Position numbers and translations under genes: made by a program
Source of the DNA: PALSA-1316 sp964499365
GTDB taxonomy: Bacteria > Nitrospirota > Thermodesulfovibrionia > Thermodesulfovibrionales > UBA6898
DNA: 64,000 bases
Direction of reading: 5' to 3'
NCBI GenBank assembly: GCA_964499365.1
Contig: CAZCKU010000005.1
Span: 62,001 to 126,000, forward strand
The notes under the pieces: model-generated
What the model was told of the DNA's origin: nothing
What the model saw: the letters and a program-made list of their open reading frames with translations, nothing else
Databases searched by the model: none
In this document: positions 9,268 to 17,281 of the stretch, piece by piece
Position numbering within the stretch: the stretch's first letter is position 1
Layout: the number at the start of each line of letters is the position of its first letter

Positions 9268-9337
9268 CATAAAGCATTCTCCTGAGTAAAGAAACGGACG
9301 TACCGGGCACCGCACCCCATGCACCGAATGATTTTGC

Positions 9338-9367
9338 TTGACGTTTTGCAGTACATAAAAATAGAAT
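9338..9367 (+). promoter_or_regulatory. Sigma-70 promoter of the ArsR-type gene
   Basis: TTGACG (9338-9343), 18-base spacer, TAGAAT (9362-9367). The predicted transcription start is about 7 bases on, within a base or two of the ATG at 9375, so the mRNA may be leaderless; no Shine-Dalgarno is visible. The second ATAGAATAT half-site covers the -10, which suggests autorepression. Confidence 0.55.
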
Positions 9368-9374
9368 ATCTAGC

Positions 9375-9707
9375 ATGAAACAGAACAAGACCTTGTTCGA
9401 ACTGCAGTCAGAGGTATGCAAGACGCTCGCGAGCCCGAAGCGTCTTGAGATTATCAACGCCCTCAAGGAAGGCGAAAAAACGGTCGGGGAACTGGTCGAA
9501 ATCCTCGGCGTACCGAAGGCAAACGTATCCCAGCATCTTGCGGTGATGCGCCACAAGGGCATCCTTAATTCGCGGAGAGACGGTGTCAACATTTACTACC
9601 GGATTGCGAACCCCAAGGTAGTCCAGGCATGTGTCCTGATGCGAGAAGTGCTGACGGAACAGATGCAGGAAAAATCCCGGCTGATCGATATCACCTCAGG
9701 GGATTGA
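9375..9707 (+). CDS. ArsR-family winged-helix transcriptional regulator
   Basis: 110 residues with the ArsR/SmtB winged-helix fold: LASPKRLEIINALKEGEKTVGELVEILG leads into the recognition helix (KANVSQHLAVMRHKGIL), and SRRDGVNIYYRI forms the wing. No ELCVCDL-type cysteine metal site is present, so it may sense something other than arsenic or metal through that site. It is divergent from glcK. Probable repressor of itself and perhaps of the glcK operon; ligand unknown. Confidence 0.88.
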   Translation: MKQNKTLFELQSEVCKTLASPKRLEIINALKEGEKTVGELVEILGVPKANVSQHLAVMRHKGILNSRRDGVNIYYRIANPKVVQACVLMREVLTEQMQEKSRLIDITSGD

Positions 9708-9863
9708 GGCCCCCGGCTCTCTCGTGGCGATCCCGCGAATCATTTTTTTCACCTTAGTCTCCCCAATCGCTCACTTCCCTTTTTCCCGCGCCAGTTTATA
9801 TACTAGGGATACACAAAGCAGCCAGAGGAGACACGATCGCACTCATGGACCCACGCAAAGACG

Positions 9864-10304
9864 ATGCTTGTAGGCTATAACACCAATGTCCCGTACAAGG
9901 GCAGCCTCTATCATGTCCAGACAGAGGACAGCGGCCTTAAGAATCCGGTCATCATAACACTCCTCTACATCAAAGGCACCATTCTGGCATCAAAGAAGAT
10001 CAGCTATGCCCATATCGCTTCAAGCCCCGATTACAAAGAAAAGGTGCGGGAGCTGATGAAGGAACAGCATAAAGCCATGATGAAGGAGCTGATCAGCGGC
10101 AAACATACAGGCGGCGAAGAGACCGCGAAACCGGACACTCTGGCCGGGAGTCAGCAGGTCAGTCCCCGGGATGATGCAGGACCGACAGCGCCGGCCCCTG
10201 ACGATGCAGGGCGGGAGCAGGTACCTCTGTCCGACAATGAGCCCCCGGGGCCAAGAAGTCTGGACGATATCCTCCTGGACTTTATCATCAATAAAGGCAA
10301 ATAG
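9864..10304 (+). CDS. Conserved hypothetical protein
   Basis: 146 residues. I do not recognise a named function. The first ~75 residues look like a compact domain (YNTNVPYKGSLYHVQTEDSG, then TLLYIKGTILASKKISY), followed by a lysine/methionine-rich helix. A low-complexity Pro/Asp/Gly-rich linker leads to a short C-terminal helix LDDILLDFIINKGK. It lies 15 bases upstream of ftsE and is probably co-transcribed with it. No signal peptide or membrane segment. The Shine-Dalgarno is weak; an AGAGGAG lies too far upstream. Confidence 0.7.
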   Translation: MLVGYNTNVPYKGSLYHVQTEDSGLKNPVIITLLYIKGTILASKKISYAHIASSPDYKEKVRELMKEQHKAMMKELISGKHTGGEETAKPDTLAGSQQVSPRDDAGPTAPAPDDAGREQVPLSDNEPPGPRSLDDILLDFIINKGK

Positions 10305-10319
10305 CGCAGAAACAGCTCC

Positions 10320-10982
10320 ATGATACAGTTCACGAATGTCACCAAGGATTACGATAACCAGACTGCCCTGCGGGACATTACCTTTGTCGTCGAAAAAGGT
10401 GAAATGGCCTTTATCACCGGCCCCAGCGGTTCAGGAAAGACAACGCTCCTGAAGCTGATCTATTCAGCTGAAAGACCTGATCAGGGAAACATATCGGTTG
10501 CCGGCTTTGACCTTGATCAGCTGAAGGAAGCGAGCATCCCCCTACTGAGGAGACATATCGGCGTCGTGTTCCAGGACTTCAGGCTGCTGGCCAACAGGAA
10601 CGTATTCGATAACGTTGCTATGGCGCTGCGCATCCGCAACCTGCCGGAGCGGGAGATCAAGACCAGGGTGTACGAAACCCTCAAGGCCGTCAATCTTCGC
10701 CACAAGGCAGACAGCTTTCCCCGGAGCCTTTCGGGCGGCGAACAACAGCGGGTCGTAATAGCCCGGGCGATGGTGGCCGACCCGACCGTCCTGCTGGCCG
10801 ATGAACCGACCGGCAATCTTGACACGGATACGGCAGAGGGAGTCATCAGGACCTTCAAGGATATCAACGCACGGGGAACGACCATGCTGATTGCGACTCA
10901 TAACCGCGAACTCTACCGGAACACCGGCAGAAAGGTGATCAGACTCGATGCCGGGGCCCTTGTCTCGGTGGGGCAGGGATAG
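10320..10982 (+). CDS. ftsE: Cell-division ATP-binding protein FtsE
   Basis: ATPase of the FtsEX complex, which couples the Z-ring to periplasmic murein hydrolase activation. 220 residues. Walker A GPSGSGKTT, Q-loop VFQDFRLL, signature LSGGEQQR, Walker B VLLADEPTGNLD and the H-loop TH are all present. It is followed by ftsX after 2 bases and then by an EnvC-like M23 peptidase and ctpA, so the whole group is likely one wall-remodelling operon. Confidence 0.96.
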   Translation: MIQFTNVTKDYDNQTALRDITFVVEKGEMAFITGPSGSGKTTLLKLIYSAERPDQGNISVAGFDLDQLKEASIPLLRRHIGVVFQDFRLLANRNVFDNVAMALRIRNLPEREIKTRVYETLKAVNLRHKADSFPRSLSGGEQQRVVIARAMVADPTVLLADEPTGNLDTDTAEGVIRTFKDINARGTTMLIATHNRELYRNTGRKVIRLDAGALVSVGQG

Positions 10983-10984
10983 GC

Positions 10985-11857
10985 ATGGCACCGTACTCCG
11001 TCAGACTGGCCCTTCAGAGCCTTGTCAGGGAAAAATGGATAAACCTGCTTTCGGTCTTCACCATAGCCTCGGGACTGCTGGTCATCAGCATAGCGTTCTT
11101 TGCCGCCTACAATATTGATGCGGCGACACGAAAACTTCCCGAGAAGTTTGCCATGATCCTCTATCTTGACGATGCCCTCACCCGCGACAAGGTCGACGGG
11201 ATACTCGGGACCCTGAAGAAGAAGCCGGCGGTCGCACAGACACGGTACATTCCGAAGGACGAGGCGATGAAAGAACTGAGGTCACTGCTGAAGAATGCGA
11301 ACTACGTCTTTGAGGGACTGGATGAAAACCCCCTGCCCGATGCGATCGAGGTGCGTCTCAGGCAGGAGGCGGTCACCCCTGACCAGGTCAGGAAGCTGAC
11401 CGGGGAGATCGCGGAGATCAAGGGCGTCAGGGAAATCGATTACGGCGATAAATTCCTTGCTGCACTCCATTCATTAAAATCAGGCGTGAGAACCGTGGGG
11501 TCCACGATTATTGTGGTCATCGCCATAGGGATTATCTTCGTCTGCTACAGCACGGTCAAGATTCTTTTTTACCGCAGGACCGAGGAGATCGAGACCTTCA
11601 AACTCCTGGGCGCAACCAAAATGTTCATACGGGCCCCCTTCATCATCGAAGGCGGTATTATCGGGATATGCGGAGGACTGGCATGCCTGAGCGGCATTCT
11701 CGCACTCAATTATGTTGTCATCGCCCGTCTGAGCACCACGGTGCCTCTGCTCTCAACGCTCCTCTTCCCCCTCAACCTTTTCCTGCTGCTGCCGCTTGTC
11801 GGCCTGTTTCTCGGGGTCACCGGTGCGCTGATAGCGATCGGAAGGCTCCGGTACTGA
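10985..11857 (+). CDS. ftsX: Cell-division membrane protein FtsX
   Basis: Permease-like partner of FtsE. 290 residues. TM1 is near residues 22-42, followed by a periplasmic loop of about 130 residues (includes the FtsX extracellular domain) that in known systems contacts the murein hydrolase activator. Three further TM segments lie in the C-terminal half (VGSTIIVVIAIGIIFVC, then around GGIIGICGG, and LNLFLLLPLVGLFLGV). The stop overlaps the next ATG as TGATG, which indicates coupling with the EnvC-like gene. Confidence 0.94.
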   Translation: MAPYSVRLALQSLVREKWINLLSVFTIASGLLVISIAFFAAYNIDAATRKLPEKFAMILYLDDALTRDKVDGILGTLKKKPAVAQTRYIPKDEAMKELRSLLKNANYVFEGLDENPLPDAIEVRLRQEAVTPDQVRKLTGEIAEIKGVREIDYGDKFLAALHSLKSGVRTVGSTIIVVIAIGIIFVCYSTVKILFYRRTEEIETFKLLGATKMFIRAPFIIEGGIIGICGGLACLSGILALNYVVIARLSTTVPLLSTLLFPLNLFLLLPLVGLFLGVTGALIAIGRLRY

Positions 11858-12987
11858 TGGTCGCCGCTGTTCCCCTGCTTTTCCTGCTTCTGCTGCCGTC
11901 CCTTGCCTCCAGCACCTCACCGGAGGACGAATACCGGAAGCTCCAGGAGAAAATGCAGGAGCAGAAAAAGAAGCTGACCGAGGTCCAGGCCCGTGAACAT
12001 TCAATCCTGACCGAGATCGATGACGTAAACCTCAGGCTTGGGACAATAGAGTCCGCGCTCAGCAAATTCAGGAAGAACCTCGGCAGGACCGAATCGGAGA
12101 TCGCCTCAGTCAACGCTGAAATCGAGAAGACCAAGGCAGTGCTCGAGCGCCAGAAGAGCTGGCTGAAGCGGAAACTCCGGACGATACACCGCTTCGGATA
12201 TTCGGGCGATACGATTGTCCTGTTTATGAGCTCAACGGACATGTCGCAGACCATGAGAACGCTGAAATATATGGAGCATATAACACGCTATGAGCAGACG
12301 CTGCTCGGCAATTACCGGGACAGTCTCGCCAGCCTGAACAAAAAGTACAGCCGACTCCAGTCGCTCAAGACTGAACTCAGGGTCCAGACAGACCAGGTAA
12401 GGACAAAGGAAGAGGAACTCGCTCAGCAGAGGCGGTCAAAAGAACAGATTCTGAACTCGGTCAGACATGAAAAGGCCTCCCACCAGAAGGTCCTCGCCGA
12501 GTTACGGGAGGCGTCGAAACGGATGCTCGACATCATCAGGGAATCGTCTAAAACCGACACCTACACCGCCACGGGATTTGGCCGGCTTAAGGGCAGGCTA
12601 CACTGGCCGGCGGATGGGAGGATCGCGATCCCCTACGGAACGCACCGGGACCCGCAGTTCGATACCCCGGTCTTCAGAAACGGAATCCATATACAGACAT
12701 CGTCTGCGGCAGAGGTGCGGGCGGCATACGGGGGGAAAATCATCTTTGCCGAGTGGTTCAAGGGATTCGGGCAACTGATCATTGTCAACCACGGGAGCGG
12801 ATACCATACGCTCTACGGGAATCTTTCGGAGATTTTTTCGAAGGTTGGGGATATAATAAAAGAGAACCAGGTGCTAGGAAAAGTTGGAACATCAGGGATC
12901 CTGAACGCCCCGGGCCTCTACTTCGAAATCCGATATAAAGGCAAGCCGCTCGATCCCTCCCAATGGCTCAGGGGCAGAAGAAAATAA
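11857..12987 (+). CDS. EnvC/NlpD-like coiled-coil protein with M23 (LytM) domain
   Basis: 376 residues from the ATG at 11857. A hydrophobic signal sequence (VAAVPLLFLLLLPSLAS) is followed by two long coiled-coil segments (about 25-110 and 150-240) and a C-terminal LytM domain with NHGSGYHTLYGNL. The domain keeps H-x-H-type features only partly, so it may be a catalytically inactive activator like EnvC rather than a hydrolase. It sits directly after ftsX, the known partner of EnvC. A longer frame starting at 11668 would overlap most of the ftsX C-terminus and is not supported. Confidence 0.88.
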   Translation: MVAAVPLLFLLLLPSLASSTSPEDEYRKLQEKMQEQKKKLTEVQAREHSILTEIDDVNLRLGTIESALSKFRKNLGRTESEIASVNAEIEKTKAVLERQKSWLKRKLRTIHRFGYSGDTIVLFMSSTDMSQTMRTLKYMEHITRYEQTLLGNYRDSLASLNKKYSRLQSLKTELRVQTDQVRTKEEELAQQRRSKEQILNSVRHEKASHQKVLAELREASKRMLDIIRESSKTDTYTATGFGRLKGRLHWPADGRIAIPYGTHRDPQFDTPVFRNGIHIQTSSAAEVRAAYGGKIIFAEWFKGFGQLIIVNHGSGYHTLYGNLSEIFSKVGDIIKENQVLGKVGTSGILNAPGLYFEIRYKGKPLDPSQWLRGRRK

Positions 12988-13005
12988 TCCAGGAGGTCAT
13001 CATAC

Positions 13006-14298
13006 ATGGCGGGCAAAAAAAAGGCAGCGGTCTGGTTATTGATCATAACCGTCGCTGTGGCAGGAATTTCGATCGGAAGGCTGTCGGTCAGCAGTGTCAG
13101 CGCAGCGGGAGAAGGCTATGAAGAACTGAAAACCTTCACCGAGGTGATGTCGATGGTCAGGAAGCATTACGTCGAGGACGTGAAGACCAAAGACCTTATC
13201 TATGGCGCGATACGCGGCATGCTCAGCTCCCTGGACCCCCATTCGAGTTTCATGCCGCCGGATGCGTACAAGGACATGCAGGTAGAGACCAGGGGTGAAT
13301 TCGGTGGCCTCGGCATCCAGGTCGGCATCAAGGACAAGAGTCTCACCGTCATAGCGCCGATTGAGGATACCCCTGCAGCGCGGGCAGGCATCAAGGCAGG
13401 GGACAGGATTGTCAGCATCAACAAGGAATCGACAAAAGACATGTCCATGCAGGACGCGGTCACAAAGATGCGCGGCGCCCCCAAGACCTCTGTGACGATC
13501 GGCATTCAGCGCGAAGGCTGGACTGAGCCGAGAGACTTCACGTTGGTCAGAGACGTGATCAAGATGAAGAGCATCAAGGCAAAGATGCTCGAAGGCACTA
13601 TCGGCTACATCAAGGTGACCCAGTTCCAGGAGCAGACATCGACAGACCTGGCTGCAGCGCTGAAGAAGCTGAATGAGGAGAAGTTCACGGCGCTCATCCT
13701 CGACCTGCGGAACAATCCCGGGGGACTGCTGAACAGCTCAATCGAGGTCTCGGGCCAGTTTCTCCCGCGGGGCAAGCTTGTTGTCTATACCAAGACGCGG
13801 AACGGGGAAAAGGCCGAGTTTCTGACCGAAGGAGACAGGCCCTATGTCCAGCCGATGATCGTTCTCGTGAACCAGGGCAGCGCCAGCGCCTCAGAGATCG
13901 TTGCCGGAGCGCTAAAGGACTGGAACAGGGCGGTAATACTCGGCACGCAGACCTTCGGCAAAGGTTCGGTCCAGACCGTAATCCCCCTGAGCGACGGCGC
14001 AGGCATCCGCCTGACAACCGCCAAGTACTATACCCCGAAGGGCACCTCTATCCAGAACACCGGAATCACCCCGGATATTGTGCTGAAGCTTGAATCGAAG
14101 AACGGCGCCAAGGAGCACCCCGTCCTGAGGGAAAAAGACCTTGCGCGGCATTTGAAGAACGAGCAGATAGAAACCAAACCCGAAGAGGCAGAAACCGCCC
14201 CGATTGAAGTCGATGAAAAGGACGATGTCCAGCTGCAGAGGGCACTCGATATCCTGAAGACGTGGAACGTCTTCAAGTCGCTTCCAAAGGCCTCGTAA
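13006..14298 (+). CDS. ctpA: Carboxyl-terminal processing protease (S41)
   Basis: Periplasmic serine protease with a Ser/Lys dyad that processes or degrades envelope proteins, in several bacteria including wall hydrolases. 430 residues. N-terminal signal/anchor at 7-25, PDZ domain at about 95-175 (GGLGIQVGI, AGDRIVSIN), S41 core with NQGSASASEIVAGAL (nucleophile near Ser294) and FGKGSVQT (Lys319). Preceded by AGGAGGT 8 bases before the ATG. Position after the EnvC-like gene fits turnover of cell-wall enzymes. Confidence 0.95.
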   Translation: MAGKKKAAVWLLIITVAVAGISIGRLSVSSVSAAGEGYEELKTFTEVMSMVRKHYVEDVKTKDLIYGAIRGMLSSLDPHSSFMPPDAYKDMQVETRGEFGGLGIQVGIKDKSLTVIAPIEDTPAARAGIKAGDRIVSINKESTKDMSMQDAVTKMRGAPKTSVTIGIQREGWTEPRDFTLVRDVIKMKSIKAKMLEGTIGYIKVTQFQEQTSTDLAAALKKLNEEKFTALILDLRNNPGGLLNSSIEVSGQFLPRGKLVVYTKTRNGEKAEFLTEGDRPYVQPMIVLVNQGSASASEIVAGALKDWNRAVILGTQTFGKGSVQTVIPLSDGAGIRLTTAKYYTPKGTSIQNTGITPDIVLKLESKNGAKEHPVLREKDLARHLKNEQIETKPEEAETAPIEVDEKDDVQLQRALDILKTWNVFKSLPKAS

Positions 14299-14302
14299 GC
14301 CA

Positions 14303-14983
14303 TTGTCGCGCATAATATTTGATATCGAAACAGCCGGCAGGGAATTCGACAGTCTGGAGCCGCAGGTGCAGGAATATCTGCTGAAGTGGGCAAACACGGA
14401 CGATGAGCAGCAGGAGGTGAAGGACAGCCTCTCCTTCTATCCTCACACCGGTGAGATCATTGCGATCGGCATGTATAACCCTGATTCGGCCAGGGGTACG
14501 GTCTTTTTTCAGAACAACAGCGACCCGCTGCTCCCGTTTGAGGACGAGGGGATAACCTATGAAACCGGAACCGAGGAAGAGATCATAAACAAGTTCTGGG
14601 ACACGATAAGAACCTGCAAGCAGTTTGTGACCTTTAACGGCCGGGGCTTTGACTGTCCGTTCATCATGGTACGCTCGGCGGTCCACAGGATCAGGCCGCT
14701 GCGCGATCTCATGCCAAACCGGTACGGTGACCAGCATATCGACCTCTTCGACCAGCTCACGTGTTACGGTGCAACCAGGAGGAAATTCAGCCTGGACATG
14801 TGGTGCCGGACCTTCGGCATCAAGAGCCCAAAAGAAGACGGGATTACAGGGTTCGATGTCAAAGACCTCTACAGGTCAGGTAAATATGCTGAAATCGCAC
14901 GATACTGCGCAGGAGACCTGAAGGCAACTGCCGAACTCTTCCTTATCTGGGAAAAGTATATAAAAGTCAGCGGCTACCGCTAG
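14303..14983 (+). CDS. Predicted 3'-5' exonuclease, PolB-like DEDD family
   Basis: 226 residues of RNase H-like fold, belonging to the DNA polymerase B exonuclease-like family. Acidic motifs: FDIETAG (Exo I), FNGRGFDCPFI (Exo II region) and YCAGDLKATAELF (Exo III, YxxxD). No polymerase domain. The start is TTG at 14303, 4 bases after ctpA. Role probably nucleic acid proofreading or repair; substrate not known. Confidence 0.85.
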   Translation: MSRIIFDIETAGREFDSLEPQVQEYLLKWANTDDEQQEVKDSLSFYPHTGEIIAIGMYNPDSARGTVFFQNNSDPLLPFEDEGITYETGTEEEIINKFWDTIRTCKQFVTFNGRGFDCPFIMVRSAVHRIRPLRDLMPNRYGDQHIDLFDQLTCYGATRRKFSLDMWCRTFGIKSPKEDGITGFDVKDLYRSGKYAEIARYCAGDLKATAELFLIWEKYIKVSGYR

Positions 14984-15013
14984 AGTGTATCTTCCGACCC
15001 CGACTGCTGAGTT

Positions 15014-16000
15014 CTACCTGCTGTAGCCCCTTATAACTGCCGAATCCACCTCAGCATAGATAAGTCGGGAGATATCCCTGAGGATCTCCTTCTGTCTGTC
15101 ATAATCATGGCCCTCTGTCATAATTCCCAGGATATAGGGGCGCGTCGGGTGATACACGATTCCGAATTCATGGAGTTGCCTGTCCCCTCCATGACTCCCC
15201 TGCGCAACCTCGCCAAATTTCGCCGCTACGGGAATCCCCTGGGGAACCCCCGCAACAATTCCCTGCGGAAAATCCTGCAGGCTCAGGAGATACAGTGCTT
15301 TCTCGGACATCTCCCGGTTCAGATACGAGGCGTTGTACAGAATACGAAAAAAGCCTGAATATCCGTGAATCGTAATTGAATTCCCGTCATCATTCGGGTT
15401 ATTGTTCACATCCATGCCATCCAGAACAGCATTCAATTCAGCCGGGTTCATAGCCTCATACAGCAGCGCGGTGGCATTGTTGTCGGAATAATTCATCATA
15501 TAGCGCAGCAACTCCTCTACAGTATATCTGCGGCCAGGGGCAATCGTCAGGGTAGGCGGGATATTCTGCACCCCCCCCCTGTCATTGCTGCCGTCATAGG
15601 CAAACGTACGGGCCAGTGCCCGCGGGTCTCTCTCGGCCCGCTTCAGCCAGGCGATCATCACCGCAACCTTCATCATGCTGGCAGGATTAAACTCTGTTTT
15701 TTCATTGATGCCGAACCAGGGACCGTCATGGAGATCCCGGTAGTAAACCGCCACGGCATGCACCTTTCCGGCGTCAGTCTGTCTCTGAATATATGCCTTG
15801 ATCTTGTATTTGAAGGGAATCGGCTCGTCGCCGATAACAACCCCCTCTGGGAGTTCCACATCCAGCAGCGGGCTGGTGAAACGAAATCCCTGAGCAACCA
15901 CGCGCCGGTCTTTTTGCAGCTTATACTGGCAATAGAAGCGGCCGTGCGCATACCATCCGGCACCGAACAGCAGTATTGCCGCGACCAGACAGAAAAACAC
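15014..16000 (-). CDS. Class A beta-lactamase-like serine hydrolase, membrane-anchored
   Basis: Penicillin-binding/beta-lactamase fold with the three active-site elements SMMK (Ser108, Lys111), SDN (Ser172-Asn174) and KFG (Lys261). An N-terminal hydrophobic segment (residues 1-17) anchors it in the membrane. There is a ~65-residue extra N-terminal region before the hydrolase domain and no clear Glu166-type omega loop, so a peptidase or PBP-like role is as likely as antibiotic hydrolysis. Coordinates use the GTG at 16000. A GGGAGG at 16034-16039 is 33 bases away from that codon but spaced 6 bases from an in-frame ATT at 16027, which may be the real start (9 more residues). Confidence 0.82.
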   Translation of the reverse strand: MFFCLVAAILLFGAGWYAHGRFYCQYKLQKDRRVVAQGFRFTSPLLDVELPEGVVIGDEPIPFKYKIKAYIQRQTDAGKVHAVAVYYRDLHDGPWFGINEKTEFNPASMMKVAVMIAWLKRAERDPRALARTFAYDGSNDRGGVQNIPPTLTIAPGRRYTVEELLRYMMNYSDNNATALLYEAMNPAELNAVLDGMDVNNNPNDDGNSITIHGYSGFFRILYNASYLNREMSEKALYLLSLQDFPQGIVAGVPQGIPVAAKFGEVAQGSHGGDRQLHEFGIVYHPTRPYILGIMTEGHDYDRQKEILRDISRLIYAEVDSAVIRGYSR

Positions 16001-16169
16001 CTGCCGATAATTGATACGCTCTAAAATGCTGGACCTCCCAGCCTGCCATTCCGAGGATTTTGTATCCCCGGGGACGAGAAATGAATTTTAAACTCTTATT
16101 TTGAAATTTCCTTCCGGACAAATTCAAGCCGGAACCGCATGAATATCAGCCCCATCGAATGCCCGGGAC

Positions 16170-17105
16170 CTATGTCAGCTCTCCGAAATTCTCCCTGTAT
16201 CTCGCAGCAAAATCTTCTACCGTAAATGAATGCTCCTGCGTGCCGTAATGCTCAATCGCATACGCCGAGGCGACAGCCCCCATCTTTGCAGCAGTCAGGA
16301 TATCCCTCCCGTCTGCCAGGCCCTTCAGCAGGCCTGAGCGGAAGGCGTCCCCGGCCCCGGTAGGATCGACCACCTGACCGGGACGTGCCACCGGGACGCT
16401 CATATCACCGTCGGCGCGGCTGATGACCGCGCCGTTCTCCCCCAGTGTGGTGATGAGACAGCCGGTCATCCCAAGGAGATCTTGCTTCTCAAGGCCGGTG
16501 ATCTTCATGATCATCTCAAGTTCATAGTCGTTCGATATCAGAATGTGCGAACCGTCGATCCATCTGCGCAGATCTGCTCCCGTCCACTGCGTCAGCGACT
16601 GGCCGGGGTCGCAGACATACCGGATGCCTTGTTCCCGGCATTTCCCGGCATAGCCGATCATGTCCTGCAGGTTGCCCGGCGCTATCAGCACCAGCGTATC
16701 GTCAGGGCTGCTGCCTGAAAAATCATGGTCAGTAGGAAACTTCATTGCTCCCGGGTTAAATCCGGTTATCTGGTTGTCAGACATGTCTGTCGTAATATAG
16801 GCACCGGCAGTAAATTCCGACGGGACGATCGCGATATGCTCGAAGGAGATCCGGTGTTCCTTCAGCCAGTCGAAATACCGTTCATAATCTTTGCCGATCG
16901 AGGCGAGGATGACCGGCTGCTCGTCCAGCAATGCAAGGGAGTAGGCGATATTGCCCGCAGTGCCACCGAATTTTTCGACCATACCGTTGACGGTAAAACA
17001 TACATTCAGAATATGGATCTTCTCCGGGAGTATATAATCCGCAAACCGGCCCGGAAAGTCCATTATTCTGTCATATGCCAGTGATCCTGAAATAAAGATA
17101 TTCAT
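16170..17105 (-). CDS. PfkB-family carbohydrate or adenosine kinase
   Basis: Ribokinase-fold kinase, 311 residues. FGGTAGNIAYSLALL near 46-60 is the first PfkB-type motif. DPTGAGDAFRSGLLKGL at the C-terminal third holds the anion hole and the catalytic Asp. NGMVEKFGGTAGN resembles bacterial adenosine-kinase-like members, but substrate cannot be assigned from sequence. It follows uvrC after 176 bases that contain no gene. Confidence 0.88.
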   Translation of the reverse strand: MNIFISGSLAYDRIMDFPGRFADYILPEKIHILNVCFTVNGMVEKFGGTAGNIAYSLALLDEQPVILASIGKDYERYFDWLKEHRISFEHIAIVPSEFTAGAYITTDMSDNQITGFNPGAMKFPTDHDFSGSSPDDTLVLIAPGNLQDMIGYAGKCREQGIRYVCDPGQSLTQWTGADLRRWIDGSHILISNDYELEMIMKITGLEKQDLLGMTGCLITTLGENGAVISRADGDMSVPVARPGQVVDPTGAGDAFRSGLLKGLADGRDILTAAKMGAVASAYAIEHYGTQEHSFTVEDFAARYRENFGELT

Positions 17106-17281
17106 GATAACGCTCCTTATAAATAAACTGTTCAGCGACTGCGTACAGGTTGTCTGTTCACCTGAATGTCATTCCCCCACCTGGCTGCCGGCAGGCAGGA
17201 TTGGTCGGGGAATCCGGGCTTTTCTGCAGATCCTGGCTACCGGGTTAAACCGGAGGAGGACACACAAATACTTTAGGAACA

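Noticed and set aside
17106..17281. Possible gene between pfkB and uvrC
   Set aside because: No ORF with support; contains a partial TGTCATTCC element only.
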